A program made the position numbers and the translations under genes. The notes below the pieces were generated by a model, which was not told where the DNA came from, made no database searches, and saw only the letters and a program-made list of their open reading frames with translations. A stretch of 64,000 bases of DNA from positions 62,001 through 126,000 of the forward strand of contig NZ_PNYB01000013.1 of NCBI RefSeq assembly GCF_002879855.1, written 5' to 3'. The stretch comes from Trinickia soli (GTDB lineage: Bacteria; Pseudomonadota; Gammaproteobacteria; Burkholderiales; Burkholderiaceae). This document shows, one piece after another, positions 16,651-24,859 of this stretch. Numbering within the stretch: position 1 is the first letter of the stretch; every line of letters begins with the position of its first letter.

Positions 16651-16697
16651 TGCGTGGTTAAATAGTTGTTTGGGAACCCGCCACGCGCAGCGGCGCC

Positions 16698-16722
16698 AAA
16701 AGGAGAGCATCACTCTCTTTTT
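16698..16722 (+). terminator. Hairpin with A/T tracts in the leader of the receiver-less activator gene
   Basis: AAAAGGAGAG / CTCTCTTTTT forms a 10-bp stem (one G-T) with a 5-nt loop and continues into T's, ending 18 bp before the ATG. It has the form of an intrinsic terminator or attenuator and contains an AAGGAG motif too far from the start to serve as its ribosome site. Confidence 0.45.
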
Positions 16723-16740
16723 TCGGCGCGCGAGCGCTCT

Positions 16741-17820
16741 ATGGACAGCAATCACATGGCCGAGCTAACCGATATCGAAACTGCGCCTGCCTCGCCGGAG
16801 CAACGTGCGGCAGCGCGGTTCGCCAAAAACCTCGTACGCGATGCGGCGGGGCTCCAATCGTATGGTCTGCTATACGGTTCTTCGCCGTCGATGATCGAGT
16901 TGTATGAGCAAATCGACCGCGTTGCAGCGACGGACGCAACGGTGCTCGTCGTCGGCGAATCGGGCACCGGCAAGGAACTCGTCGCCCGCACGATTCACGA
17001 TCGCAGTTCGCGCAAGGACGGCCCGTTCGTCGCCGTCAACTGCGGCGCGATTCCCGACAGCCTGCTCGAGGCCGAGCTGTTCGGCCATGAGCGCGGCAGC
17101 TTTACCGGCGCCGTGCAAGGCCGTGCAGGCTATTTCGAGCATGCGAACGGCGGCACGCTTTTCCTCGACGAAGTCACCGAGATGATGCCCGTGCGTCAGG
17201 TCAAGCTGCTGCGCGCGCTCGAAACCGGCACGTTCTACCGCGTCGGCGGCACCGAGCTCTTGCACAGCGACGTGCGCGTCATCGCAGCGACGAACCGGGA
17301 TCCACTCGTGGCCGTCAAGGAAAACGGCCTGCGCGAAGACCTGATGTATCGGCTCGCCGTTTTTCCGCTGCGCGCACCGCCTCTACGCGAACGCGAAGGC
17401 GATCGCGAGTTGCTCGCGCAGCACTTTCTGGCCGAGCTGAACGCGCAGGAAGGCACGAACAAGGTCTTCAGCAAACGCGCGAGGGAAACGCTGCGCACCT
17501 ACTCCTGGCCCGGCAACGTACGTGAACTCAAGAACAGCGTCTATCGGGCGTTCATCCTCGCCGAGAAGACTGTCGAGATCGAGCATCCGCGGCTGGCCGC
17601 GCGCTCGAAGAAGGCTGTCACGCAAGGCGACGCGATGAGCATATGGGTCGGCACGCCGCTCGCGGAAGCGCAGCGGCAGATCATCCTCGGAACGCTCAAG
17701 CACTGCGGCGGCGACAAACGTCGCGCGGCGAAGGCGCTCGGCGTCAGCCTGAAGACGCTGTACAACCGGCTCGGCGCTTACGAGGAAGAAGACGACGGCG
17801 CCAGCGCGCCGGAGGCATAA
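16741..17820 (+). CDS. Sigma-54 activator lacking a receiver domain (AAA+ plus Fis-type HTH)
   Basis: A 359-residue enhancer-binding protein. After about 45 residues without recognisable domain it has an AAA+ module with Walker A GESGTGKE (72-79), GSFTGA (119-124), FLDEVTEMM and arginine-finger region, then the Fis-type HTH ALGVSLKTLYNRLGAYEEE. Lacking a receiver, it may be constitutively competent or controlled by a partner protein or by level. The HTH nearly matches that of the response regulator across the small membrane gene. I start it at ATG 16741; MAELTDIE five codons later is an alternative, and neither has a good ribosome site. A leader hairpin precedes it. Confidence 0.88.
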   Translation: MDSNHMAELTDIETAPASPEQRAAARFAKNLVRDAAGLQSYGLLYGSSPSMIELYEQIDRVAATDATVLVVGESGTGKELVARTIHDRSSRKDGPFVAVNCGAIPDSLLEAELFGHERGSFTGAVQGRAGYFEHANGGTLFLDEVTEMMPVRQVKLLRALETGTFYRVGGTELLHSDVRVIAATNRDPLVAVKENGLREDLMYRLAVFPLRAPPLREREGDRELLAQHFLAELNAQEGTNKVFSKRARETLRTYSWPGNVRELKNSVYRAFILAEKTVEIEHPRLAARSKKAVTQGDAMSIWVGTPLAEAQRQIILGTLKHCGGDKRRAAKALGVSLKTLYNRLGAYEEEDDGASAPEA

Positions 17821-17828
17821 CGGCAAAC

Positions 17829-17865
17829 GCGCCGCATCGCGCCCGCCTTCGGCGCGATGCGGCGC
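17829..17865 (+). terminator. Hairpin after the receiver-less activator gene
   Basis: GCGCCGCATCGCGCC / GGCGCGATGCGGCGC, perfect 15-bp stem with a 7-nt loop, starts 8 bp after the stop codon. No T tract follows. Confidence 0.6.
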
Positions 17866-17926
17866 ATTCATCAGATGGCGCGGGTGGTTCGATCGACGCC
17901 CGGCGTACTCAGGCTTAAGACCCGGC

Positions 17927-19276
17927 TCACGACTCGACGTCTTCGAGGCTGAAGATTTCGGTTTGATCGTTGTACGAAAAGATCTCGCCGTAACGGCCCC
18001 AGTTGATGACGGCGTCGAGCGTTTCTTCTGCGGCGCTGTCGGACAGAAAATCCTCGAGCTCCTGCTCGAAGCGCACACGCGGCGCGCGATGGCCGGGACG
18101 CTCGTTGAGCACCTTCTTGATTCGCGCGGCCAGCGGCACGTGCCGCAGGAGGTGTTCGGAGAACATCATCTTGCGCTCTTGCGTACCGAACTCGGCGAAC
18201 ACGCGCGCGGGCGGGGTCAGGAAGATATCGCCCTCGCGCACATCGGCGAAACCGAGGTATTGCAGCACTTCGGCGATCGGAAACAGATCATCCACTTCGA
18301 GGTGCAACGAACGCGCGATTTCCGGCATGTCGGCACGGCCGTGGTACGGCGGCGCAGCCAGCGTCTCGATCAGACCGGCCATCAGGTTCGTCGACACACT
18401 CGGCAACCAGCTGCCGAGTTCAAGGCCCTTCTTGGTAGCCTCGTCGGTGCGGCGAGCCGTCATCTTTGCGTAGATCTCGTCGACGAGCCGCCGGAAGGCC
18501 GGATCGAGCCGGTTGCGCGGATGCGCGAACGGCACCTTGATCTCCGCCAGCACGCGCCCGGGATTGGACGCCAACACGAGGATGCGATCGCACATGAACA
18601 CCGCTTCTTCGATGTTGTGCGTGACGATCAGCACCGACTTGATCGGCATGCGCCGCTGGGTCCACAGATCGAGCAGGTCGGTACGCAGCGTCTCGGCGGT
18701 CAGCACGTCGAGTGCGGAAAACGGCTCGTCCATCAGCAACAAGGTCGGATCGACGACGAGCGCGCGCGCAAAGCCCACGCGCTGACGCATACCGCCCGAA
18801 AGCTCGCGCGGATACGCGTTTTCGAAACCATCGAGGCCGATCAGGTCGATCGCGGCCAACGCACGCTCGCGTCGCTCGCGCGCGGCCACGCCTTGCGCCT
18901 CGAGCCCCGCTTCCACGTTTTGCAACACCGTGAGCCAGGGGAACAGCGCGAACGTCTGAAACACCATCGCCACGCCTTCGGCCGGACCGGAAAGCGGCTC
19001 GCCGAGGTAGCGCACTTCGCCGGCGGTCGGTTCGATCAGACCTGCGATGATGCGCAAGAGTGTGGACTTGCCCGAGCCAGAACGACCGAGCAGGCCGACG
19101 ATTTCGCCTGCACGCAGCGTGAGATTGACGTCGTCGAGCACGAGCAGCTCGCCCTGCGCTTTAGAAAATCCGCGGCGCACGCCTTTGACGTCGAGAACTT
19201 CTTCGCCCAGCCGCGGCGCGGCTGGCGCAGCGTTGGCGAACGGGGCGGCGCTTAGGTCAGCTTTGGGGTTTTGCAT
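17927..19276 (-). CDS. ABC transporter ATP-binding protein with C-terminal AAA-associated domain
   Basis: ATPase of a nitrate/sulfonate/taurine-type importer, 449 residues. The cassette (about 26-280) has Walker A GRSGSGKST (64-72), Q-loop VFQTFALFPWL, signature ELSGGMRQR and Walker B LLLMDEPFSALD with an H-loop in VTHNIEEAV. The remaining about 150 residues (PEIARSLHLEVDDLFPIAE onward) match the AAA-associated domain found on a subset of these ATPases, presumably regulatory. It lies 78 bp downstream of the double permease, same strand, so the two form one transporter. The solute is unknown. Confidence 0.88.
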   Translation of the reverse strand: MQNPKADLSAAPFANAAPAAPRLGEEVLDVKGVRRGFSKAQGELLVLDDVNLTLRAGEIVGLLGRSGSGKSTLLRIIAGLIEPTAGEVRYLGEPLSGPAEGVAMVFQTFALFPWLTVLQNVEAGLEAQGVAARERRERALAAIDLIGLDGFENAYPRELSGGMRQRVGFARALVVDPTLLLMDEPFSALDVLTAETLRTDLLDLWTQRRMPIKSVLIVTHNIEEAVFMCDRILVLASNPGRVLAEIKVPFAHPRNRLDPAFRRLVDEIYAKMTARRTDEATKKGLELGSWLPSVSTNLMAGLIETLAAPPYHGRADMPEIARSLHLEVDDLFPIAEVLQYLGFADVREGDIFLTPPARVFAEFGTQERKMMFSEHLLRHVPLAARIKKVLNERPGHRAPRVRFEQELEDFLSDSAAEETLDAVINWGRYGEIFSYNDQTEIFSLEDVES

Positions 19277-19354
19277 TGCGCTTCACTCTTGAATTGAGCT
19301 TTCGGTAGACGCGCCTGCCCGGCGCGCCTTCAGGCGAGTTCCGATCGATCCCGA

Positions 19355-21109
19355 TCAATCGAGCCGCAGCTTCGCTTCGGCGTACGCATAGAGCGGACGC
19401 CACAGCAGGCGGTTGAACAGCGTCACGAACAACGACATCACCGCGATCCCCAATATGATCTTCGGGAAGTCGCCCGCGGCCGTATATTCGGCGATATATG
19501 CGCCGAGCCCGTGCGCGGCGACCTTCGTATCGCCCCACTGCACGAATTCGGACACGATGCTCGCGTTCCACGCGCCGCCCGACGCCGTGATGGCCCCTGT
19601 CACGTAATACGGAAAAATGCCCGGCAGCATTGCCTGACGCCACCATTGCCAGCCACGGATGCGAAAGTTTGTCGCGGCTTCGCGGTAGTCGTTCGGGTAC
19701 GCCATCGTGCCGGCAATGACGTTGAACAGGATATACCACTGCGTGCCGAGCACGATCAGCGGGGACAGCCACACATCGGCGTTCAGGTGAAAGCGCACGA
19801 TGACGATCACGAATACAGGGAACAGCAGGTTCGCCGGAAAGGCGGCCAGAAACTGCGCGATCGGCTGGGCTTTCTCGGCGAGCGCAGGCTTGAGCCCGAT
19901 CTTCACGCCGACGGGAACCCAGATCAGCGACGAAATCGCGATCAGAATCACGACGCGGGCAAGCGTGATGAACCCGAGCACGAAGACGTGGCCGACTTCC
20001 GCCCCTGTCACACCGGTGCGCACGTAGGCGACGACGCGCCAAACCACGTACACCATCGCGACCAGCACGAGCAGCCCCCAGACGATGTCGCCCACGAGCG
20101 AGCGCTTCTCCAGGCGGGCAAGCCGCGTGAACGGAGCGGCATCGACGCGCGGCAGGCGCAGCGGCAGGCGCGCGAGCTTGGCGAACAACCAACCCGCCGG
20201 CACGAGCAGCAGATGAATCAGCCGGGTGCGGCGCACGAGGTCGAGCAGCCATGATTCGGGCGCGTCGCCGGAGCTCGTCGTTTCCATGCGGAACTTGTCG
20301 GCCCAGGCCACCAGCGGGCGGAACATCAGCTGATCGTAAGCGAGAATGACGACCGACATCGCGACGATCACCCAGCCGATGGCCGCCAGGTTCTTCGCCG
20401 CAATGGCCTGCGCCAGATACGCGCCGATGCCGGGCAGCGTGATCGTATTGTTGCCTACGGTGATCGCTTCGGAGGCGACGACGAAGAACCAGCCGCCCGA
20501 CATCGACATCATCATGTTCCAGATCAGGCCGGGCATCGAGAACGGCACTTCGAGCTTCCAAAAGCGTTGCCAGGCCGTCAGGTGAAAACCGCGGGAAACT
20601 TCATCGAGATCGCGCGGCACCGTACGCAACGACTGGTAGAAGCTGAACGTCATGTTCCAAGCTTGGCTCGTGAAGATGGCGAAGATCGCCGCGAGTTCCG
20701 CGCCGAGGACACGGGCGGGAAAGAGCGCAAGGAAGAACGTGACCGTAAACGAGATGTAGCCCAACACGGGCACCGACTGCAGGATATCGAGGACCGGCAC
20801 GAGCACCATGCCCGCACGGCGGCTCTTGGCCGCCAGGGTGCCGTAGCCGAGCGTGAACGTGAGCGACGCGACCATGGCCGCCAGCATGCGCAACGTCGTG
20901 CGCAGGGCGTACTCGGGCAACATCGCGGGATCGAGCGAGATGACCTGCGTCTTGAGCGTCGAAATGGGCGCCATCGTCTGGTGAAAGCCGATCGCGGCCA
21001 TGGCGATGGCGCAGATGATGAGCGGGAACGCGACGAAATCCCAACGGTTTGGCGCGAGGCGCCATGCCGACGCATTCGCCGTGCGATTCAGGTTGAAGCC
21101 GAATTCCAT
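19355..21109 (-). CDS. ABC transporter permease with two fused transmembrane domains
   Basis: Inner-membrane channel of 584 residues that contains two complete binding-protein-dependent permease domains in one chain. The first (about 30-290) ends with the EAA-type loop around DLDEVSRGFHLTAWQRFWKL, the second (about 330-580) has NDYREAATNFRIRGWQWWRQ. About 12 helices are expected. Fusion means one polypeptide can replace the usual homodimer. I start at MEFGFNLNRTANAS, preceded by a GGGGG ribosome site; 80 upstream codons are not membrane-like. No substrate-binding protein is encoded on either side, so the pair either uses a distant one or works without it. Confidence 0.85.
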   Translation of the reverse strand: MEFGFNLNRTANASAWRLAPNRWDFVAFPLIICAIAMAAIGFHQTMAPISTLKTQVISLDPAMLPEYALRTTLRMLAAMVASLTFTLGYGTLAAKSRRAGMVLVPVLDILQSVPVLGYISFTVTFFLALFPARVLGAELAAIFAIFTSQAWNMTFSFYQSLRTVPRDLDEVSRGFHLTAWQRFWKLEVPFSMPGLIWNMMMSMSGGWFFVVASEAITVGNNTITLPGIGAYLAQAIAAKNLAAIGWVIVAMSVVILAYDQLMFRPLVAWADKFRMETTSSGDAPESWLLDLVRRTRLIHLLLVPAGWLFAKLARLPLRLPRVDAAPFTRLARLEKRSLVGDIVWGLLVLVAMVYVVWRVVAYVRTGVTGAEVGHVFVLGFITLARVVILIAISSLIWVPVGVKIGLKPALAEKAQPIAQFLAAFPANLLFPVFVIVIVRFHLNADVWLSPLIVLGTQWYILFNVIAGTMAYPNDYREAATNFRIRGWQWWRQAMLPGIFPYYVTGAITASGGAWNASIVSEFVQWGDTKVAAHGLGAYIAEYTAAGDFPKIILGIAVMSLFVTLFNRLLWRPLYAYAEAKLRLD

Positions 21110-21702
21110 CAAGCCCCCTTCGCGCCGGGTGGCGAACGGTGAATGGCCGCCACGGGGCCGCCCGTGGCGGCGCTGTGTACGGCCGCTAAACGGGCGCAGC
21201 CGGGCGAGTGCGGGACACTGACACGATCCGTGACACGAAATACGAGCATGACGAGCGTAGGGTTGCGGTGATGCGTTGAGCGCGAATCGTTGGGTTGCCG
21301 AGCCGTCGATCTTACTGGCGGCCTTCGTCGCCTTTCTTTTTGACGGCACGACACTACTACAACCTGTGTTTCAGGCACAACCGCAATAGCCATAAAATGC
21401 CTTCGGGGGCTGGATGGCGCGCCTGGCCGCCGCCCAGCGCGGCGTGTGTGAATGAAATGTGCATGCACGTGGCGTTCTTCCGCCAGGGCCATGCCCTGGC
21501 GCGCGCGTGGACGCAAAAATAACCCGAAAGCAAGCCTGCAAACATGAAATTATGCCGTGAAGCCGGTCCGCGGGGAACCCACGCGGCCGGCAAAGGCAGA
21601 CCGCCGTCCATGCAAAAACGGCGAACAAACGGCACGCCGCCGAGAACGCGTATGATCGGTCTCTCGTGGCGAATGCCCCACCGATCTACCGGGAGATGCC
21701 GA
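21110..21702. other. Intergenic region upstream of the double-permease operon
   Basis: About 590 bp between divergent genes. It holds a perfect 11-bp hairpin (GCCGCCACGGG / CCCGTGGCGGC, 21146-21171) in the permease leader, the palindrome GTGCATGCAC at 21459-21468 and a 9-bp hairpin CGCCAGGGC / GCCCTGGCG at 21481-21501. Reading frames here look random. I cannot place either promoter with confidence; TATGAT about 50 bp before the small gene is a weak -10. Confidence 0.5.
21146..21171 (-). other. Leader hairpin of the double-permease gene
   Basis: Perfect 11-bp stem with a GCCG loop ending 37 bp before the permease start. It would form in the 5' untranslated RNA and could influence translation or termination; no T tract follows. 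Confidence 0.4.
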
Positions 21703-21969
21703 ATGAAAGGAAATCTGGTCATCGTTTGTCGCGACCAGGACGCGACCGCCTTCGACGAACTCATGGCCGAATACGGCGCGTTTCAAACGAGGCTGTCCTC
21801 CACCGCGTGGTACGTGAAGCTCGACAGCGCGCCCGAGGACATCCAGGACGAGATTCTGGCGCGGCTGGGCAAATACACCACGCATTACATCTTCGAAGCG
21901 AACAGCGTGACCTACAACACGGTCGACGGCGAGGCCGCCGCCGCGCTCGATTCGCTCTTCGCCGAATGA
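21703..21969 (+). CDS. Small conserved protein, 88 residues, possible SinR/Cas2-like fold
   Basis: Starts MKGNLVIVCRDQDATAFDEL. The order beta strand, helix, then STAWYVKLDS, another helix EDIQDEILARLGKY and a final strand THYIFEANS looks like the ferredoxin-like fold of the short proteins annotated SinR family, where a first-strand residue set and a central Trp recur. There is no cas gene or repeat array nearby, so a CRISPR role is not implied. GGGAG stands 10 bases before the ATG. It is monocistronic. Fold assignment is by pattern only; function unknown. Confidence 0.65.
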   Translation: MKGNLVIVCRDQDATAFDELMAEYGAFQTRLSSTAWYVKLDSAPEDIQDEILARLGKYTTHYIFEANSVTYNTVDGEAAAALDSLFAE

Positions 21970-22054
21970 CGGTTCGGTGACGGCCGCATAGCAGCCGAAT
22001 CGCAGCCGGATAGTAGGAGCGCAACAGCGATCGGCCGCCCCGGGGCGGCCGGCT

Positions 22055-23371
22055 TTACCAGGCGCTCTCGGAATGCGGCGCTGCGCGCGTCGCGGTCGTG
22101 AACGGGAACGTCATGGCCACGCGCAGGCCGCGATCTTGCGCGTTACCGATTTCGCAAACGCCGCCCAGCCGTCGCACGAGCCGCTCGACGATGGCGAGGC
22201 CCAGGCCGCTGTGGCCGTTGCCGCCGCGCGCGGGATCGAGCCGCACGAACGGCCGGCTCGCATTGACCAGATCTTGCGGCGAGATGCCGCGACCATGATC
22301 GCTGACCGACAGTTCCCAGCCCGTGGTCCTGCGCGCCGTCGCCACGATCACGGGCGGTGCGCCGTACGCATGTGCGTTGTCGAGCAGATTGGAGATAATG
22401 CGCTCGAGCGTGGCGGCCGGCAGGCGAAAGTCTGGCCCGGCGGCGAGTTCTGTGCGCACCGCGGGGCTGCCTGGAGCCACCGCGCGATAACTGCGCGCGA
22501 TGCGCTCGCACTGTTCGTCGACCACGACGGGTTCGCTACGGTCCGTTGCGTCGTGGGCGAATACGAGGAATTGATCGACGATGTGGGCCAGCGAATCGAC
22601 GTCGCGCACCACGCCATCGCGCAGCTTGGCCTCCTCCATCATCTCGGCACGCAGCCGCAGCCGCGCAAGCGGCGTCTTCAAATCGTGCGCCACACCGGCG
22701 AGCATGACCGCGCGATCCTGCTCTGTGCGTGACACTTCCCGCACCATTTGGTTGAAGCCGCGCGTGAGTTCGCGCAACTCGCGGGGACCGCGTTCGGCGA
22801 GCGGCGGCACGCTTTGACCGCGGCCGAAACGCACGACCGCGCCGGCAAGCGCAGCCAGCGGTTGCTGCAAGCGCCACGCGACGAACAGCGCACACATCAC
22901 CGCCACCGAAAAAATGGTGCCGAGCCACGCGAGCATCTTGTCGCGCGGGCGCGGCGGGTGCAGCGCCAGCATCGGCACGACGATCCAATCACGGTCGGCC
23001 GCCTCGTGAACCCAGAGGATCGGCGGACGCCCCGGCGCACCGACGCGCACGAGCGAGCCCGGCGGCAAGCGCTCGCGCACATCCTCGACGAAACGTTTCA
23101 GCGCGGGCGGTAGCTCCTGATCGGCCGCAGGCACTTCGGGGCTGGCCGGATCGACGAGCCGCACACGCGAGGGCAGCGGCACCGACGGCGTGCGGGCCAC
23201 GTGCTGCCGCACGGCGTCGATCAGAAAGGCGGCTTCCTCGACCGCGTACCGCGCCTGCGACTGGCTGCGCTCGACGCGTATCAGCACGAACCAGGCGAAG
23301 TGCGAGATCAGCAGGACAGCGACGACAAGTAGCGCAAGCCTACCGAACAGCGAATCAATTGGGCGCCGCAT
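22055..23371 (-). CDS. Sensor histidine kinase, EnvZ-like
   Basis: Inner-membrane kinase of 438 residues, partner of the OmpR-like regulator encoded just upstream (the genes overlap by 17 bp). TM1 is about 8-30 (LFGRLALLVVAVLLISHFAW), a periplasmic domain of about 125 residues follows, TM2 is around 160-180, then HAMP (WRLQQPLAALAGAVVRFGRG). The phospho-acceptor histidine is in AGVAHDLKTPLARLRLRAEM, the EnvZ-type H box, and the ATPase has NLLDNAHAYG and SGLGLAIVERL. The start MRRPIDSLFG was chosen because the longer frame is only the antiparallel end of the regulator gene. Probable input: envelope or osmotic state. Confidence 0.88.
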   Translation of the reverse strand: MRRPIDSLFGRLALLVVAVLLISHFAWFVLIRVERSQSQARYAVEEAAFLIDAVRQHVARTPSVPLPSRVRLVDPASPEVPAADQELPPALKRFVEDVRERLPPGSLVRVGAPGRPPILWVHEAADRDWIVVPMLALHPPRPRDKMLAWLGTIFSVAVMCALFVAWRLQQPLAALAGAVVRFGRGQSVPPLAERGPRELRELTRGFNQMVREVSRTEQDRAVMLAGVAHDLKTPLARLRLRAEMMEEAKLRDGVVRDVDSLAHIVDQFLVFAHDATDRSEPVVVDEQCERIARSYRAVAPGSPAVRTELAAGPDFRLPAATLERIISNLLDNAHAYGAPPVIVATARRTTGWELSVSDHGRGISPQDLVNASRPFVRLDPARGGNGHSGLGLAIVERLVRRLGGVCEIGNAQDRGLRVAMTFPFTTATRAAPHSESAW

Positions 23372-24077
23372 CGGAGTCGCCGTTGGGGACGAAGACGTAA
23401 CCGCGGCCTCGCACGGTTTGGATGAACCGGGGGGCCGACGGGTCCGTTTCGAGGATGCGCCGCAGACGCCAGACCTGCACATCGATACCGCGGTCGGTTC
23501 CGTCGTATTCCGGCCCGTGCAGAAGTTCGAGCAGCCGCTCGCGCGTGAGCGTGCGCATCGGGTGATTGACAAAAATCTTCAGGAGCGCGAACTCGCTACC
23601 CGACAAGGTCAGCGGCCGGCCTTCCTGGTTCAGCGTACGCGACTGGAAGTCGAGCTGGAAACGGCCGAACGCAAAGGGCTCGCGCTGCTCGGGCGCCGCC
23701 GACGGAATCGTGCGGCGCCGGCGCAGTACGGCTTGCACGCGTGCGAGCAGTTCGCGCGGATTGAACGGCTTGCCCAGGTAATCGTCGGCGCCCAACTCGA
23801 GGCCGACGATGCGGTCGACGTCGTCGGCGCGCGCCGTGAGCATGATGACCGGGATGTCGTCGCCCGTCGCGCGCAGCTTGCGCAGGGCCGTGAGCCCATC
23901 GACGCCCGGCATCATGAGGTCGAGCACGATGAGATCGGGCCGCTCGCGTTCGAGCCGGCGTTCCAGCGAGGCGGCATCGTGCAGCACCGACACCTCGATG
24001 CCTTGACGGACGAGATAGTCGCGCAGGAGGTCGCGCAGTTCGGCGTCGTCGTCGACGACCAGGATTTGTGTAGCCAT
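23355..24077 (-). CDS. ompR: Response regulator, OmpR-like
   Basis: DNA-binding regulator of 240 residues. Receiver domain: DDD near the N-terminus, phospho-Asp in IVLDLMMPG, switch Thr in MLTARADD and Lys in LGKPFNPREL. Winged-helix output domain: EFALLKIFVNHPMRTLTRER, then DVQVWRLRRILETDP and the C-terminal hairpin QTVRGRGYVFVPNG, all close to E. coli OmpR. It is first in a two-gene operon with the kinase. Paired GTAAC half-sites with 10-bp period lie 56-70 bp before its start on the coding strand, suggesting autoregulation. CpxR-type function is an alternative given the divergent Spy/CpxP-like gene. Confidence 0.85.
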   Translation of the reverse strand: MATQILVVDDDAELRDLLRDYLVRQGIEVSVLHDAASLERRLERERPDLIVLDLMMPGVDGLTALRKLRATGDDIPVIMLTARADDVDRIVGLELGADDYLGKPFNPRELLARVQAVLRRRRTIPSAAPEQREPFAFGRFQLDFQSRTLNQEGRPLTLSGSEFALLKIFVNHPMRTLTRERLLELLHGPEYDGTDRGIDVQVWRLRRILETDPSAPRFIQTVRGRGYVFVPNGDSDAAPN

Positions 24078-24132
24078 GGAGCGAAGTTTAACGCCTGCCG
24101 CCGGCGAGACGATGCCCAGGGTTGCCCGAAGG

Positions 24133-24197
24133 GTTACCAGACGTTACGGCGAAAGCAATCCGTAATGCGCCGTAATTGCGCGCACCGGGCGCGTAAC
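24133..24197. promoter_or_regulatory. Tandem OmpR/CpxR-type half-sites between ompR-like and spy-like genes
   Basis: Facing the regulator gene: GTTAC at 24133-24137 and 24143-24147 (GTAAC on the minus strand, 5-bp spacer). Facing the Spy-like gene: GTAAT at 24162-24166 and 24172-24176 (5-bp spacer) and GTAAC at 24193-24197, about two turns further. Direct repeats of such pentamers at one-turn spacing are the binding pattern of OmpR-family dimers. Confidence 0.6.
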
Positions 24198-24289
24198 ACG
24201 GCCGATCGGCACGGCGACTACCTTGGTCGAACCGACAAAGAGCGCATCCACGCCGCTCACCGTCGATTTCGAACCACGGAGTCAATTCG

Positions 24290-24859
24290 ATGAATGCCCT
24301 CTCTCCCACCACTCGCAGCCCTTTACGCTTCGTCACGGCAGCCGCTGCGGCGCTGGCCCTCTCGCTGGGCGCCTACGCGGCCGGCACGCAGAGCGGGCCA
24401 GGCCCGGACGCCGGCCCCGCCGCGGGTTGGCATCACCATGGCGGCTTCATGATGGAAAAGCAGCTTGCCGATCTGCACACGCGCCTGAAGCTCACGCGCG
24501 ACCAGGACAAACTCTGGCAAAGCGCCCTCGATACGATGAAACGCGACCGTGCCGCCGCGCGGGTCGACCGCGAGAAAATCCAAGCGCAGCTCAAAACGAT
24601 GATGCAGCAGCCGATCCTCGACATGAACGCGCTGCACGCGGCCCATATGCAGACCCAGCAAGACGGCGCGCGCCTGCGCGAGGAGACGGCGACGGCTTGG
24701 CTGGCCGCCTACAACGCGCTCGACGACCAACAAAAGACGATGGTCAGCGATATGTTCAAGCAACGTTTCTCGAGGATGGAATCGATACGGGAACATATGC
24801 ACAAGCGCTGGGAGCAGCGGCAGGGCGCTGCGTCGGAGGCTGCGCCGGCGAATCAATAA
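24290..24859 (+). CDS. Periplasmic Spy/CpxP-like protein (LTxxQ family)
   Basis: Exported, all-helical protein of 189 residues. Residues 1-31 form a signal peptide ending AYA. A His-rich patch (WHHHGGFMMEKQL) follows, then long amphipathic helices with the LTxxQ-like element LKLTRDQDKLW and a second near ALDDQQKTM. Spy and CpxP are periplasmic chaperones or stress modulators that damp or report envelope stress; the His patch may bind metal. It is divergent from an OmpR/EnvZ-like operon with paired operator-like half-sites between, so it is a probable target. Confidence 0.85.
   Translation: MNALSPTTRSPLRFVTAAAAALALSLGAYAAGTQSGPGPDAGPAAGWHHHGGFMMEKQLADLHTRLKLTRDQDKLWQSALDTMKRDRAAARVDREKIQAQLKTMMQQPILDMNALHAAHMQTQQDGARLREETATAWLAAYNALDDQQKTMVSDMFKQRFSRMESIREHMHKRWEQRQGAASEAAPANQ

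Noticed and set aside
21703-21969. A CRISPR-associated cas2
   Set aside because: No repeat array or other cas gene occurs; at most the fold is shared.
22055-23572. Longer kinase reading frame starting inside the regulator gene
   Set aside because: The additional 67 residues are the out-of-frame translation of the OmpR-like C-terminus; the kinase starts at MRRPIDSLFG.
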